The notes beneath the pieces were generated by a model that worked only from the letters and a program-made list of their open reading frames with translations, did not search any database and had not been told where the DNA came from. 64,000 nt of DNA from positions 11,296,364 through 11,360,363 of the forward strand of contig NC_063272.1 in NCBI RefSeq assembly GCF_910591885.1, written 5' to 3'. The position numbers and the translations under genes are program-made. Positions 26,550-38,110 of this stretch are shown here, piece by piece. The stretch comes from Bombus terrestris. Taxonomy: Eukaryota > Arthropoda > Insecta > Hymenoptera > Apidae. Positions within the stretch are counted from its first letter, which is position 1, and the number at the start of each line of letters is the position of its first letter.

Positions 26550-26890
26550 TCAACCAATAGAGACCGGAATGTCGACGTTTTTTCCGCGAGACGCCGCGCT
26601 TATTTGCGACGGCTTAGGCCGGAGCTTTACACGGCGCGGCCGGAGTAAAACAAACGGTGCAGTAAATATCCATCTGACACATCTATAAAGCCAATAATTG
26701 CATCGGCCTTGAAGCTCGCCGGCGATCGTCACGGTTCAAGCAACTCCGCGGGAACGACTGTTCCCGCCGAAACGTCAAATTTATCCCTGCGGAGCTAAAA
26801 GGCGAGAAGACAACCGTCGACTGCCCGTTGTTCCAAAGAGATTGTACGCGTTGCAATACGCCGAGTGACAATCAAAGTTAAAGTTACAAC
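26550..26890. other. CpG-rich island
   Basis: CpG-dense block with GCCGCGC, CGGCGCGGCCGG and a 20-base interrupted palindrome. The short frames overlap on the same strand and show no motif. A smaller GC-rich patch lies at 26060-26260. Confidence 0.4.
26748..26767. promoter_or_regulatory. Interrupted palindrome GCGGGAAC-GACT-GTTCCCGC
   Basis: Eight-base perfect arms around a four-base spacer. Each arm contains GCGGGAA/TTCCCGC, which matches the core of E2F-type sites (TTTSSCGC-like). A dimer site is plausible but unproven. Confidence 0.4.
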
Positions 26891-27560
26891 GAGCTTTTTG
26901 CTCTTCGACTATTTATTCTTATAAAGCGCAGAGATGTTCGGATTAAACGCCACGCTGAACCCTTTGCCCTGATGATACATTACGTATTCGTTTTGTAGTA
27001 ATTATAATATTACTTACATTAACCTTTATCTGCCAGAGGCTGAGTCATTGTCGTCACTAGAGTCGAATTTATATTTGTATTTGTAATAGAGATAAATCTA
27101 GGATTGTGTTTTATAGCGATCAAACAAAGAACTGAACAGAAAGAATTTCTATCTCTGTTTAACAATAGGATTTATACAAAAAGTAATTTTTTAGTAATCT
27201 GGTGTTAGTTCACTATATCGAATTTTAAATAATACGTGTGTACTCTTTTCATTTTCACAGTGCGTACGATATTTCGATAAAAAAAGTAGTCAATTGACTA
27301 TAAAATAAATCAAAAGGATTATCGAACATGACTTCACAAAACAATATTTAACTTTTAAATAGGATTTTTAAATAGGATAATTGTGCGTGTATAGCACTAA
27401 AAGTAACGAAATCAATTAAAACGAAATACACGTAATATTCAACGTTCCACTTCACAACGAGTTCCAACCATTCGCCATCAATCACTGTAAAACAATTTCA
27501 ACTCGTCAGCAGCTTTGTTCATTTTCAAACTCGATTCATCTCTCACAATAGAAAAACGAT
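26890..27560. other. AT-rich stretch
   Basis: AT-rich, with a small local duplication (TTTTAAATAGGAT) at about 27354-27378. Nothing else is supported. Confidence 0.5.
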
Positions 27561-28570
27561 CCTCCAGGAATTGGATTGACACGTACGTACGTACGCGCCA
27601 AACACGGCTATCTCATTAAAGTCACTGTATTATCCGACCATTAGAACAATCGGGTAGACCTGTCTGATGGAATCCGTCAGGGATATCCACCATGAAAGAT
27701 CAACGTCAAACGCCAACCAAACCTTACGTCCTGCTTACGGTGATTCCGGTCTGACGACCGATTTTTATTAATAGTCGTGCACAAAGAGAAACGAAGAGTT
27801 TACGGGTGTCGTTAAGGGTCCATAGGGATCTGGACGACGTGGCAGTGTGCTCGACTAAAGTACGACCGGCATAAATATCGGCGATGCATGTCCCCTGGAA
27901 CGGGCGCAATTAGAGACAGAAACGCGAGTAAAGAAACCGAGGAACGACGGAATGGGAAGGGAGGAAGGGGGTGGGAAACAGAGGGGAACCAGTCGACACC
28001 GTGAACAGTACCACGAAGTCGTGACCCAGCGTCGGAATGGAGTTATCGGCTATGAACCGGCTGCTAGAGAGCCAACCCGCGGCAGCGTGGATCTCGAAGG
28101 CGTAAATTGGTCGAGGGGGATCGTTTTATTACGAGAGGGGGATGCTAGGAAGGGCCAAGGGGGATGGAAGAGGCAAGGAAAAGGGACCACGGTCTCTGGC
28201 CACGAACTGGACGGTCACTGTGTTGCCTTCTCTCTTTCATTCTGTCTTTGTGCACGGGCTTCTTCTTCTCCCCCTGTTCTCGCGTTTTGTTCTTCCTATA
28301 CAGTACGAGTACGCGAACGAAGAGGTGCCGGGACACCGTTGTGCTATACTACGGCGGCATACCATGGGCAAACCGTACCAAACCGTGCCGCTCCGTATCC
28401 GTGCCTCCTGTGCGGAATTTTGCTCGCTGACGATCAGCGGTTCTCATCGTTCGAACCTTGTTCCCGTCTTTTATGGTTCGCGTTTAAAAGGCTGACGAAA
28501 CCTTTTTTCTCTGTCTATATACTTGATCGTTATTGCCCTGCATTGAATGTAGTACTGAGTTACGGTTAGT
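27560..28570. other. GC-rich island with G-rich strand
   Basis: One of the larger GC-rich islands. Plus-strand frames of 205 (27952-28569), 117 and 88 codons overlap one another and a minus-strand frame. The predicted proteins are Gly-, Arg- and Cys-rich and resemble no family. The left part is G-rich and contains a canonical G-quadruplex motif. It could be a promoter or leader region, but no gene is supported. Confidence 0.4.
27954..27986 (+). other. Predicted G-quadruplex motif
   Basis: Five G-runs of at least three G (starting 27954, 27959, 27967, 27973 and 27983) are separated by loops of 2, 5, 1 and 7 bases. This satisfies the usual G3+N1-7 rule with one spare run. Confidence 0.75.
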
Positions 28571-29580
28571 GGACGAGCGTACCTTTTCCCAGAGTACCTT
28601 TTTCGTGTTTGTAATATGTGAGATTGGTTTCTACGAAGTCAGTTAAATGGATCGTTTATTGTTCCTGAAATATTCCTCTGGTATTGGATAATCGAGATTC
28701 GTGTTTAGATGTGGTAGTCTAAATATGTGTAAATGTCTATGTGTTCAAGTTTTAGCAGTTAAAACTCTACGTATAATCGGAATTTCATTTGATCATCGGA
28801 ATGGAAGTTGCATATATATATATATTTTTACTTCAATGTAACATCTGGAAGCTAACAGTTGCTCAGAGGAAGAATCTAATTTCTGTCTCTATTTCTGAAT
28901 CTATTTTCTAATTTTTGCATTACATAGCCAATATTTCGTTCTACATTAGAAAATCGGAGAAGAATGGATGTGACGAAATAATTAATTTAAAAAATAAATA
29001 AATAATTAAAACACATTACTGTTCGTACTCGCATAAAGATTTCAAGGTTCGTAATAAAACCATCCACATAAATCTTACATATCGTTGCCTGTACTTATCT
29101 TGTAACCAAGAAATTCCACTTATATTAATTTTCCATTAAGCGCTTCATAACGAATCGACGCTTTAACCGTCAAAATAAACGGATGTTAATCATAATCGAT
29201 AATCGTATCGTTTAATATTGGTTTACGATAAACATAAGCTAGCCAAGTCACCCAAAACGTGAAAAATTAAACATTTAATTTACCCGGATAGATGCGGATT
29301 TCGCCAAGGAGGAAATTTCTCTATTGTGCAAGTAATAACTCCACTGGTAATTTCTGCCTCTGACTGTGAAAGACAGAGGACGGTCTGTCGATGATTGATG
29401 TCAAACGACGGACAATTAACTCGGTTGTGTCTACGTCCGTCTATCCATATCAATCAACAGCCACTTGAATCGTTAGAAATCTTACGGTTTATCGACAATA
29501 AATCGACTTGTATCCTGTTTTCGACAAAGCATCGTCTCAATTATTGGCCGAGATTAAAAGTGCAATTCATTGTTTGATAC
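28570..29580. other. AT-rich stretch
   Basis: AT-rich with a (TA)n run near 28813-28826. Nothing recognisable. Confidence 0.5.
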
Positions 29581-29930
29581 GCGGATCGACCTTGAATTCC
29601 GAGGCACAGCATGAAACAAGCAGAATCGAACTGGTGTGTGCGTAACTATGGTGCGAGAGAGGGTTCACGGCTGCTTCGTGCGCCATAAATATTCCGGTGA
29701 ACGCGCGAGCGCGGCGTTACTGGTTATCGCGGTCCCTGGCTCGACGATTAACCGCATTTAACAAACTAAATTTTACGAGCGAAACGCGGCCGGCTCGTTC
29801 GCGCCAATTGGACCGCGCGTCGAGACGTCACGCCGAATGGTTACGCGATTTCCTAGAATTTTCCGCCGCCCGATCCTTCCGATTGCCGTGACATGCAACT
29901 GCACGCGAAATCAATTTAAAATTACGATTT
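29580..29930. other. CpG-rich island
   Basis: CpG-dense block with a 64-codon Arg-rich frame (29697-29891) and no motif. Possible regulatory island. Confidence 0.4.
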
Positions 29931-31140
29931 CAGCCTGAAATATACGAGCGCCCGTTCTTGTGTGAGTAACGTGACGATACGAAAATAACAGTGGACGATA
30001 ATGGGACGATAAATTAAATTAGAAATATACATACTGACCGTACGTACGCTTTTGTAAGCACATTTTTTCATTCGAACATTAGGAACCTATGTTATTGTTG
30101 ATGTAAATTGTCACATGCACTTTCGCGATGACAATTATACGTATCCTGTTTTAAGGCTGGTGTGTAAAATATTTCATTGAACAGTTATTTCAAACGATGA
30201 TTTCCGATAACTGATGACTTATACGAATAATTTTCCAACAACTGTGAAATATGTATAAATAGATGGAAAGTATAAAACGTCTCACAAACTATATAAAATT
30301 TTACTCGCTGTTACGCGAGTCATTATTTCTCTCCATTTAGTACGTTGTAAATCAAAAATCGATTTCACATTAAGTCACGGAGATTAAACAACAGATTCAA
30401 ATTCGGACGCTACATCGCTACGTATTAATTGCAAACTCGATCGGTTTTCGTTCCCTGAAATATATTTCATACGGTTATATCGACAATTACCTCATAAAAC
30501 AGTGAATATCTATTTGATGTGTGCGTGCATTCCACTCGCAGAAGTTGATCCGCGATTGCTTTCGAGCGTTATAAATACTTTTATTAACGTCAAATTACAC
30601 GCCGACACCCATTACGCTCTTCATTTGCGCTTAGTGAACAGCATGTTATATGAAATATAATAAACCGTTATCGCGCTTGGCAAGAATAATTTACTCGTTG
30701 AAAATTGATCTACCGCCCGTGTTTGCAAATACAACATGGTATATAAAACGTGCGAATACACCATGAACAAAGGATCGTTATTTCGTTGAAAGCAAATCGT
30801 AAATTGCTTCTTACGTACAGATGCATACTTTCATTCATAAGTAGTACAGTAGTATCCTTTCGAATGTTGCAAATATTTCTATTAAAGTTTCCATGACTGA
30901 TGACCAATTTTACGAACCTTATTTGTAGACGTTGAAGGCGATCTGTGAAAGATTTTGTAGAAAATCGCGCGTATATTAATCAGCGGCAAAAACAGTTCAA
31001 TCGATTTACGTTAATACTTTTCATATAAAGTTTTGACGAGTTCCTTGACTTTTCGCCAGATTATAAATCCCCTTTCTCTAAATATCCAACTTCAGCAATC
31101 CGAACGAAAGTTAAAACGTTACAAATGCTTGCCTTTGACT
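29930..31140. other. AT-rich stretch
   Basis: AT-rich, with only one 65-codon minus-strand frame of no evident meaning. Confidence 0.5.
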
Positions 31141-31168
31141 GGGATAGCTGCTTTCAACTCGACTTTCC

Positions 31169-31474
31169 ATGGATTATTTAACAGAGGGAGCGGTATATGA
31201 AATCCGTGGACGCGGCGATCCGTTTAACGAAATTAATTTCGCCGTTGGCAACGAACGCATAATCGGCCGGGATCGTAATTTGTGGCGTGTCGAACCAAGC
31301 GACGCGGAAGCGAGAGCGCGTCGCGATTACGCCACGAAACATTGGAATCGTTGGACGAGCGTAAACCCGACAAAAGAAGGTCTCCTTCTATGGTACGTGG
31401 GCCATAAATATGTATTCTATAGGTTTCGTTCTGGTGCAGGAACATACGCATCGATGAGTCCGAGTTATGCGTAG
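31169..31474 (+). CDS. Possible ORF, 101 codons, unknown
   Basis: ATG-started frame within a CpG-rich island (31140-31760). The predicted product is a soluble, mixed-charge protein with aromatic residues near its end (LLLWYVGHKYVFYRF) and no signal peptide, membrane segment or known motif. The start context (TTTCC-ATG-G) is only moderate. A 72-codon minus-strand frame covers the same bases, and a 14-base palindrome lies inside it, which is more typical of regulatory DNA. Chance is favoured. Confidence 0.15.
   Translation: MDYLTEGAVYEIRGRGDPFNEINFAVGNERIIGRDRNLWRVEPSDAEARARRDYATKHWNRWTSVNPTKEGLLLWYVGHKYVFYRFRSGAGTYASMSPSYA
31228..31241. promoter_or_regulatory. 14-base palindrome CGAAATTAATTTCG
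   Basis: Perfect palindrome centred on TTAATTAA-like homeodomain core sequence (AATTAATT), inside the 31.1-31.8 kb island. It could be a homeodomain dimer site. Confidence 0.35.
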
Positions 31475-31759
31475 ACGTGCTAATAACGAGCCGATTTTCT
31501 ATTCCGCCGCGAATTCCACCCCTCTATTACACGGCACGCTTCCACCCCAGAATTTATAGACGCCGTCGGCATTCCGATATTCCTGTGAGCTTGAAAGTCG
31601 TCGTTTCCCAGAAACTCGTCGAAAAATCGACCGGTTATTTATTCCACGCGGCGTTCTCGTTTGGCTCATTAACATGGAAATTGAGTTACTCCTAATCACC
31701 CCGAGATCGGTTAACGGCGACCAGCTTGAAATGCCTGGAACGCTTCAGCGTATAAGAGA

Positions 31760-34100
31760 CTGGAAAAACGTGTTGTAAGATAGGTTTCGAGTGCTAGTTG
31801 GTTTTAATAATTAACGGTTAATAGCTTTAATAGGTTATGAGAACGTCGAACAAAAAAGAGACTATTCCCTTATATGCATAATGTTGTCATTTGATAGCCT
31901 ATCCACTGTAATATGTTAGTACTTATAAAATTTCTTTGTAACTTAGTAGATACGTATTTATGTTTCTTAGCACGTAAGATGTCTGTATAATCGAATAAAT
32001 TGAGCGTCTATCTTTAAATAAACCTCGTTATGTTTCATTATCTTATTATTTCTATAACTATGCCTCGGTATTATTTGCTGATATTGCCTTATTCTGCATT
32101 TATTGTAGGGAAAAATATTTGTAAGAGATTCTTCGTCGGAGAAATGTAACTATAAATGAAAGGGATTACGTAATTCATTAAATAGCGTAATACTTTTCTA
32201 TACGAATCCCACCTTCATGGAAAGGAATTATATGCTCTCTTAATTACCCGAATAAAACCGTGCTATGTTAACCCAAGATAATAAAACTGCATTATTAAAT
32301 ATATGGTAGACTGAATTTACATTTAAAGGATAACGTGTTAAAAATGATACGTGTAGCCGAACATACTGCACAGAAAAATAATTCGGCTGTCAAATAAAAA
32401 CGCTATCGTCATTCTTTAAAAGGTTAAATTAGCCGCGAAAGTGGCTTGATTCAACATAATTCGCGTGCCTCATTAAAGTCGATTAACATCGTGTCTTTAC
32501 ACGTTTCGCGTATGAATATACATGAGGACCATAAATTTTCCCGCTTAAATATTAACGTTTAAATAACAGCACGATAATTTCCGCTGTTTACCTCTGTTCA
32601 ACAAGGTGTTTGCACGGCGCTGTTCAGAAGCACGACAAAGGAGGGGGAAGAGAAAAAAAAAAATAAAGAACAGAGAAAAATGAGTATGAGCCTGAGGTGA
32701 GGAATATTAACTGTTCGAAGAAAGAGAAGCGTAGGGGTCTCGAAGCGAGGAATTGCTTTTATGAAGGGAAGAAAGATAACGAGCTCGGATAAACGGCACG
32801 ACATGTTGTTCGCCATGCAAACGAGTACAAACAAATAACGTAACTGTCCAGGACCGCGATATGTCGTCGTTTAACCGGCCAATACAAACGTCCGACTATT
32901 AGCATAATCGGAAACGATATCCATCGATAAACTCGGCTGACTTGCCACAATTCACAACGCGTGAACCGAACATTTTCTGAATTTAACAAGTAGGACTCGT
33001 TAGTGGCAATGATAAGATAACGACAAAATTAATGCGCTACTAAGTTTGTTCGTGGCGATGGTTTTAATGTAAAATATAACAGTCCGTGTACCTCGTGACC
33101 ATTACACGGTTCAATGGCGAAATCGAGAAACGTAATGAAACGTAGGTTCCAACAGCGTTGTTTCTATTAACGATAAAGTTGAAATATTTAATATTTGTCT
33201 ACAAAATTACGCAATATGAGTATTTTATATTGTATGCGTTTGACGATAAATCGACCAATATTTAGCTAAAATTGAAAATGTATCGAAGTATACGATTAAA
33301 CAGTATTTATGGCGTTTCAGAAGCTGTAACACTAGCACATAATCTTCAAAAATTGAGAATATTTATTTTAACGCCGCTTCCACCTATTGCTTTTTTCATT
33401 ACATTTATTTAATTTTTTTACGTATACGGATTGTTCAATGAAAAGATGTAATAGATTCAATTCCGGATTTTGAACTCGAATACAATAATTTACATTTTAC
33501 TTGTACAATGTACAATAACTTATATTATTTATGTTTTTCACTCTGATATCTACTTTATCAGAATATAATTAGTCATTTGTAAAAAATGTATGTGTATCTT
33601 TTCTCAAAATATGAAACCAATAATCATTTATATTCAATACCTAATCAATTAAATTTATAAAGTAGCTGTAGATATTTCTAGACATAAATATACTATCGTA
33701 ATGTAACCGGTTTGTTTTATGTCTCAATAAAAACATTGGATAACCGATTGTATGATAGTTTGCCTTGTATTAATATCAGAATAAGAAGTATATATTGTAC
33801 AATACAATTTTAAGATTAATTATAAGCTCAAAAAGAAATATATTTATATGTCGTCTCTAAATTCTCCCATTTCAAAGTCACACAGAAGGAAAATGATATG
33901 GAAGCTTAATAACAATTATTCCATCGATGGATATTTTCTATTTACAAACTTATCGAACTTAAAATCTCATCTTTACCTCTATATGTTACGCTATCCAGAT
34001 CATCAAGTTATAATTTAATACGAATTATACCTATCCATAAATATCTAACCTAAATTCTTCGTAAGCGCTTAAAAATTCAATACTCGAATTTCATCGTCAC
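31760..34100. other. AT-rich stretch
   Basis: About 2.3 kb, mostly AT-rich. Bases 32620-32720 are purine-rich, and a mildly GC-richer patch follows at about 32800-33160. No gene, RNA or repeat family is supported. Confidence 0.5.
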
Positions 34101-34480
34101 AACCATTGTACAGTCACTTGCTTATTGTTAGTCGAGTCGACACGGTGAATCAGAAACGAGATTGCGGCATCGAAATCACCGCGAAATCGTGCGGGACAAG
34201 TCCCAGGACTTGTCGCCTGTTCCGCCTGTATTTCACAAACGAAGCCATTATAATGACATTTAAACGGCGCGCCGCAGATTGTACAGCGACGGGCATAACC
34301 TTTCCTAACCGGCTGATTTATTTGGCACTGAGTTGAACCAACAAGCGGTATCGTGAAGAATTACGAGGGCGTGATGAATCTAATAAAATGGCCGTGCACT
34401 CTGGCCCTCAATTCGTGACGCTTTTCGCTTCTCGTTCGATCTCTCGTCGATGTGGCTCTCGTAACCAAATTAAAGCTGTT
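34100..34480. other. CpG-rich island
   Basis: Short CpG-rich block with a 76-codon frame (34106-34336) and no motif. Confidence 0.35.
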
Positions 34481-35479
34481 GTGCTTTTGTTTTTTCTCTT
34501 TTATTGTAGAGTATGATCGAGTAGTCTAAAACGATGCCTTCTGAATTTATTTGGGACACGAAAAGGGAAATAACTTTAGTTTTCGAACTTTGATGGGTGT
34601 TTGCGTATGACGTGAAATTATTACTTTCTATTTTAATATTTTTAAATTTCCAATTCGTCGACTTTTTCAGTTTTAATACATGGGATATAGTTTTTTATGT
34701 TGTAATTTAATTTAGCAGAAATTACATCAACGTAGATGTATCTATATTACTGCTTTAAAAATTGTGAAAATAATTGAAAATATAGACGAATAATTAAGAG
34801 TATTTGGAAATAGTTTATTGAGATAAAGCGTTCAATGCCATTTATAAATACATATCGTGTTATTAAATTTTGACAAAAAATCATAATTCTTTAACCGAAA
34901 GAAGAACATTTTAAAAAGAGAAAAACTTTCACACAAGGATACAGAAATAGAACTGATTAGTGTTCGTACATGTTCCATCAGTTCACCATCAATTTTTTGT
35001 ATCATCTGAAATGCAACTTAATAACATATCTTTAAAGACAAACAAAAAGGAAAACCGATTAAGGAGTGTTTCGAAACGTCATGGTTTAAATCTCCTTTTT
35101 ATCTCTCGCATGCGTAATCAACACGCAACCCTCACGAAGCGACGGTAGCATAATCAAACTCGGCCCGACTCGTTCAAACTAATGATGCCCCGATCATTTT
35201 TCACGCGAAACAATCGGTCGATTGCTGTTCTCCAGGCTTCTAATCGAGTTCTCGTCGAGCAAAATTCAATCGAGAGAAACGAGTTCGCCCGTCGTACGAC
35301 GAACCGCGTCGTTTCAGCATCTCTTTCCTCGAAAGTCAAGAGTCAATGCTGCGTCAAAGATTCTACTTCCACATCCATGAAATCGACGCGCCTGGCAGAC
35401 CACTCGCTGGAAACACAGATTATACACGTCGGCACGCGCGCGCGCCATCGAACACACGCGTCTTTCTGTTAGCGACGCG

Positions 35480-35505
35480 ACGAGTCGAGTCAAGTCGAGT
35501 CGAGT
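35480..35505. repeat. GTCGA-type pentamer repeat
   Basis: About five imperfect GAGTC/GTCGA units. Confidence 0.8.
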
Positions 35506-35589
35506 ACACATAGTACGAGGCCCTGCACACGTTGCAACGGCGCATGAGTCGGTGACCTTGAGTCACGCACGATGAAGCATCCGTTTGAG

Positions 35590-35864
35590 TGTCGGTCGAG
35601 GAGCAAAGGGAGAGAACACCGGGGAAGGAAGGAACGAAGCCAGAACCAAAGCTGAAGCTGAAGGAAACGAAGAGAAGAGGAGAAAGGCAGAGAGAAAGAA
35701 AGAATCAAAGGGAGAAGAGAAATAGCAGGCGCGAGTAGCAAGGGAACGAGCCGCGAACCAGACGAGAGGAACAGAGACCGGATATAAAGAGACCGAACAG
35801 GAGGGATGAAAAGGATGTTGAAGAGGGAGAAGAATTTTATGGCGGAGGAGCTTAACTAACCCGC
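35590..35864 (+). other. Candidate 5' untranslated first exon
   Basis: Strongly purine-rich plus-strand segment (GGAAGGAAGGAACG, GAGAAGAGGAGAAAGG) ending CCGC|GTAAGTATTC, which matches the 5' splice-site consensus at GTAAGTAT. A TATAAAG word lies at about 35783. A short upstream-type frame (ATG at 35839, stop at 35857-35859) encodes six residues, which would be compatible with a leader. Insect first exons before long introns often look like this. The transcription start, the next exon and the gene are all unknown. Confidence 0.25.
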
Positions 35865-36519
35865 GTAAGTATTCTCGTGTGTACTCTAAGGTATAGTTTG
35901 CTTCTTTTGTAGCTCGGTTTGCACGCGTCTGCTCACGTTTGCGGCTGTTTGATCGCGATTGTACGCGTGTCTGCGTATGTCCGGGTCACGCAGACGCGCG
36001 CGTTCCCCTCGAGCCTGAGCTGTAGGAGGTTTGTCCGTGTTCGATCGCATCGTCTCTGTACGCGCGTGGATCGTGAACGCTCGTGCGCGGCCGCGTGAAT
36101 CCGCCACGCTTCGTTGAATCGCAATGTGGAACACGTCTTGGGATATATACACCGTGGTTCGTGCCTTTTATCGTTATTCGACATTTATTTGTTCGCCGCA
36201 GAAACGGAACTCCGGTTACGCGGCGGCGACCTGGGCGAATTCACGAGCCACAGGAGAGCCTGGATTCGACCGTGGAACAGTTAGCTTCTGTCGCTCAGTC
36301 CCTCTGGTTCTGATTTTCCATTCAACGTTGCCTCACGGTTTCTGCGAAATAAAATCTCTGGATAGCGCGAACGGAACTCCACCAAATCCTGCACCACATT
36401 ACGCTCTTCCTCTCTACTTTTTGTGCCTTTGTTCTTAATTGAACGCGAGTCCATCTATGGGAAGAATAGTTTATTTTATTCGTTCTCTTACTCGTACGAT
36501 TTTCAGGCAAGCTCGCGCC

Positions 36520-37077
36520 AATCTATCGAAGAAAGCATACAATTGTACAGGATTAAACTGATCCCAAGTAATCTCGCGTAATAATATCGTATACACGATA
36601 TAGCTTTATAATACTGACGAGTTAGAAACTAGAGGATTATAAGGTTCTTTGTATACCAGCGTGTTGTTTGCGCCGAACGTATTTCACGTTAGGGATTATA
36701 AAAAGCACAATGAATTATTCAAGTGATGCTATTTGAGAACCGCTGTTACAAGACTCCCTTGTAAAACGAGAAGCCAAACGTAATCCCAATCAGCTCTCGC
36801 GCCTACACGAGGGAATCTTCCTTCATCGTGAGCTAACAATAAGTCACGAATGGCTTCACGGATTAGCAGTAAAACCAGGAAATCTTCACGGAGGATATAC
36901 ACGCGTGTACAAACAACTACGTACAACTTCATTCGACGCAATTACACGAATTCAAATGTGCAAATCCGCCCTCTTAACTTTTGTCCATATAAAGATGGAA
37001 AGAAAAAAAAAATATAGTCCCAATTGTTTTTGTAAATATATCGTCATCTTAGATTTTACATACGTGTAAGATTACTT
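36520..37077. other. AT-rich stretch
   Basis: Mixed to AT-rich DNA with a 70-codon minus-strand frame and no motif. Confidence 0.45.
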
Positions 37078-37550
37078 ATTAAAATCGACAAGAAATAATA
37101 ATAAACGAATTTAATAAAAATAGCCACTGTACTTAAGTGTTATCAAAATCTAATCCATTCGTGAACCATTCGCTTCACATATTACAAACCTATGAAATTT
37201 CACTATATTTTAAAATGATTAATAATTTATAATAATTATGTTTTATTATAAACGGCGTAAAATAATAGTAAGCGAAGTTCAATAAAATAAAAGAAAGTCT
37301 ACAATGCCTTCCAAGATTGGCTGCGTTTATTGGCCACTTTATAAGTAGCATCAAACTCGTGAGGTTTATAAAATACGAAAGAATCTCGAACATGTGAAGT
37401 AATATCTTATTATAAACGATTAAAAATGATAATGAAGAAAATTCAATAAAGCTAAAGAAAGTTCTTGAAGTTCCTTGAAACTCATCCCATCCATTTATCA
37501 CATTATAATCGCCATCAAACTCACGAGATTTATAAGACGTCCAACAACCT
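37077..37550 (+). repeat. Diverged three-unit tandem repeat, period about 164
   Basis: Three units share a TATTATAAACG-type start, an AATAATA...TTCAATAAA block (37093, 37258 and about 37423) and an AAACTCNYGAGRTTTATAA block (37186, 37350 and 37514). The offsets are 164-165 bases. Units 2 and 3 are more alike than unit 1. It is AT-rich and not coding; a 103-codon minus frame simply crosses two units. Confidence 0.65.
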
Positions 37551-37579
37551 CGTCAGAACAAAAACGTAGTTCAATTTCC

Positions 37580-38110
37580 CTCGATCGGGAGAATTAAAAA
37601 ATTAATAATTGCCTAAGGACAAAAAGTACGTCGAGATGATGCCTATCATTGATGAAGGCACGAGATCATCCTCGCTATTCTGCACTTGACACCACACGCT
37701 CGTAACAAGTGCTAGTTGTTGGGTGGCTGGTTCTGCCGCTTCTCCTTCGTTCTTCCTTCGAAATCGAGAGTCCATTGGCTGGAAGCGCGCAAAACCAGTC
37801 TCTTGAGGGTAGAGGAAGACGAGGACGGGGCTGGCCGGATGGATCGGAAGAAAGAGAGAGATAGGAAGAGGCAAAATTTCTTTGAGGAATTTACGGTGAA
37901 TCATGTTTTCCCGTGGCAAAACTCGCTTTCGACGAGTCCAGTTTAACTGCGCTCACGTCCACGCTGATTTCCGTTTCGATCGATTGCCGATTGTGGTTAG
38001 GAGATCAGTGGACCGAACAATGATTTCCAAATCAAATTGCGTGGAAAAGTACTGCGTTCCGTTTAAGGAGATATTCGAACGTTATATATATAGGGTGTTC
38101 CTGGTAAGTA
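37580..38110. other. Mixed-composition stretch
   Basis: GC-moderate block with overlapping frames of 76-105 codons on both strands. A GGTAAGTAAA word at 38101 matches a 5' splice site, but the preceding frame has no recognisable content. I do not call an exon. Confidence 0.35.

Larger units (their letters stand above)
35140..36520. promoter_or_regulatory. Large CpG-rich island, promoter-like
   Basis: One of the longest CpG-dense islands. It contains a (CG)n run at about 35435-35445, a (GTCGA)n repeat at 35480-35505, a long purine-rich tract (35590-35830) and a strong 5' splice site at 35865. Open frames of 61-104 codons overlap in both directions and are not convincing. This combination suits an insect promoter and first non-coding exon. 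Confidence 0.35.

Noticed and set aside
27952..28569. 205-codon plus-strand frame
   Set aside because: Three phases are open over the same GC-rich island. The product is low-complexity Gly/Arg/Cys-rich and the frame starts in a G-quadruplex motif.
36124..36438. 104-codon ATG frame after the candidate first exon
   Set aside because: Would lie inside the predicted intron, has no motif and overlaps other open phases.
38088..38110. TATAGGGTGTTCCTGG word resembling ends of some insect repeats, and a GGTAAGTAAA donor-like word
   Set aside because: No partner end and no convincing exon before the donor.
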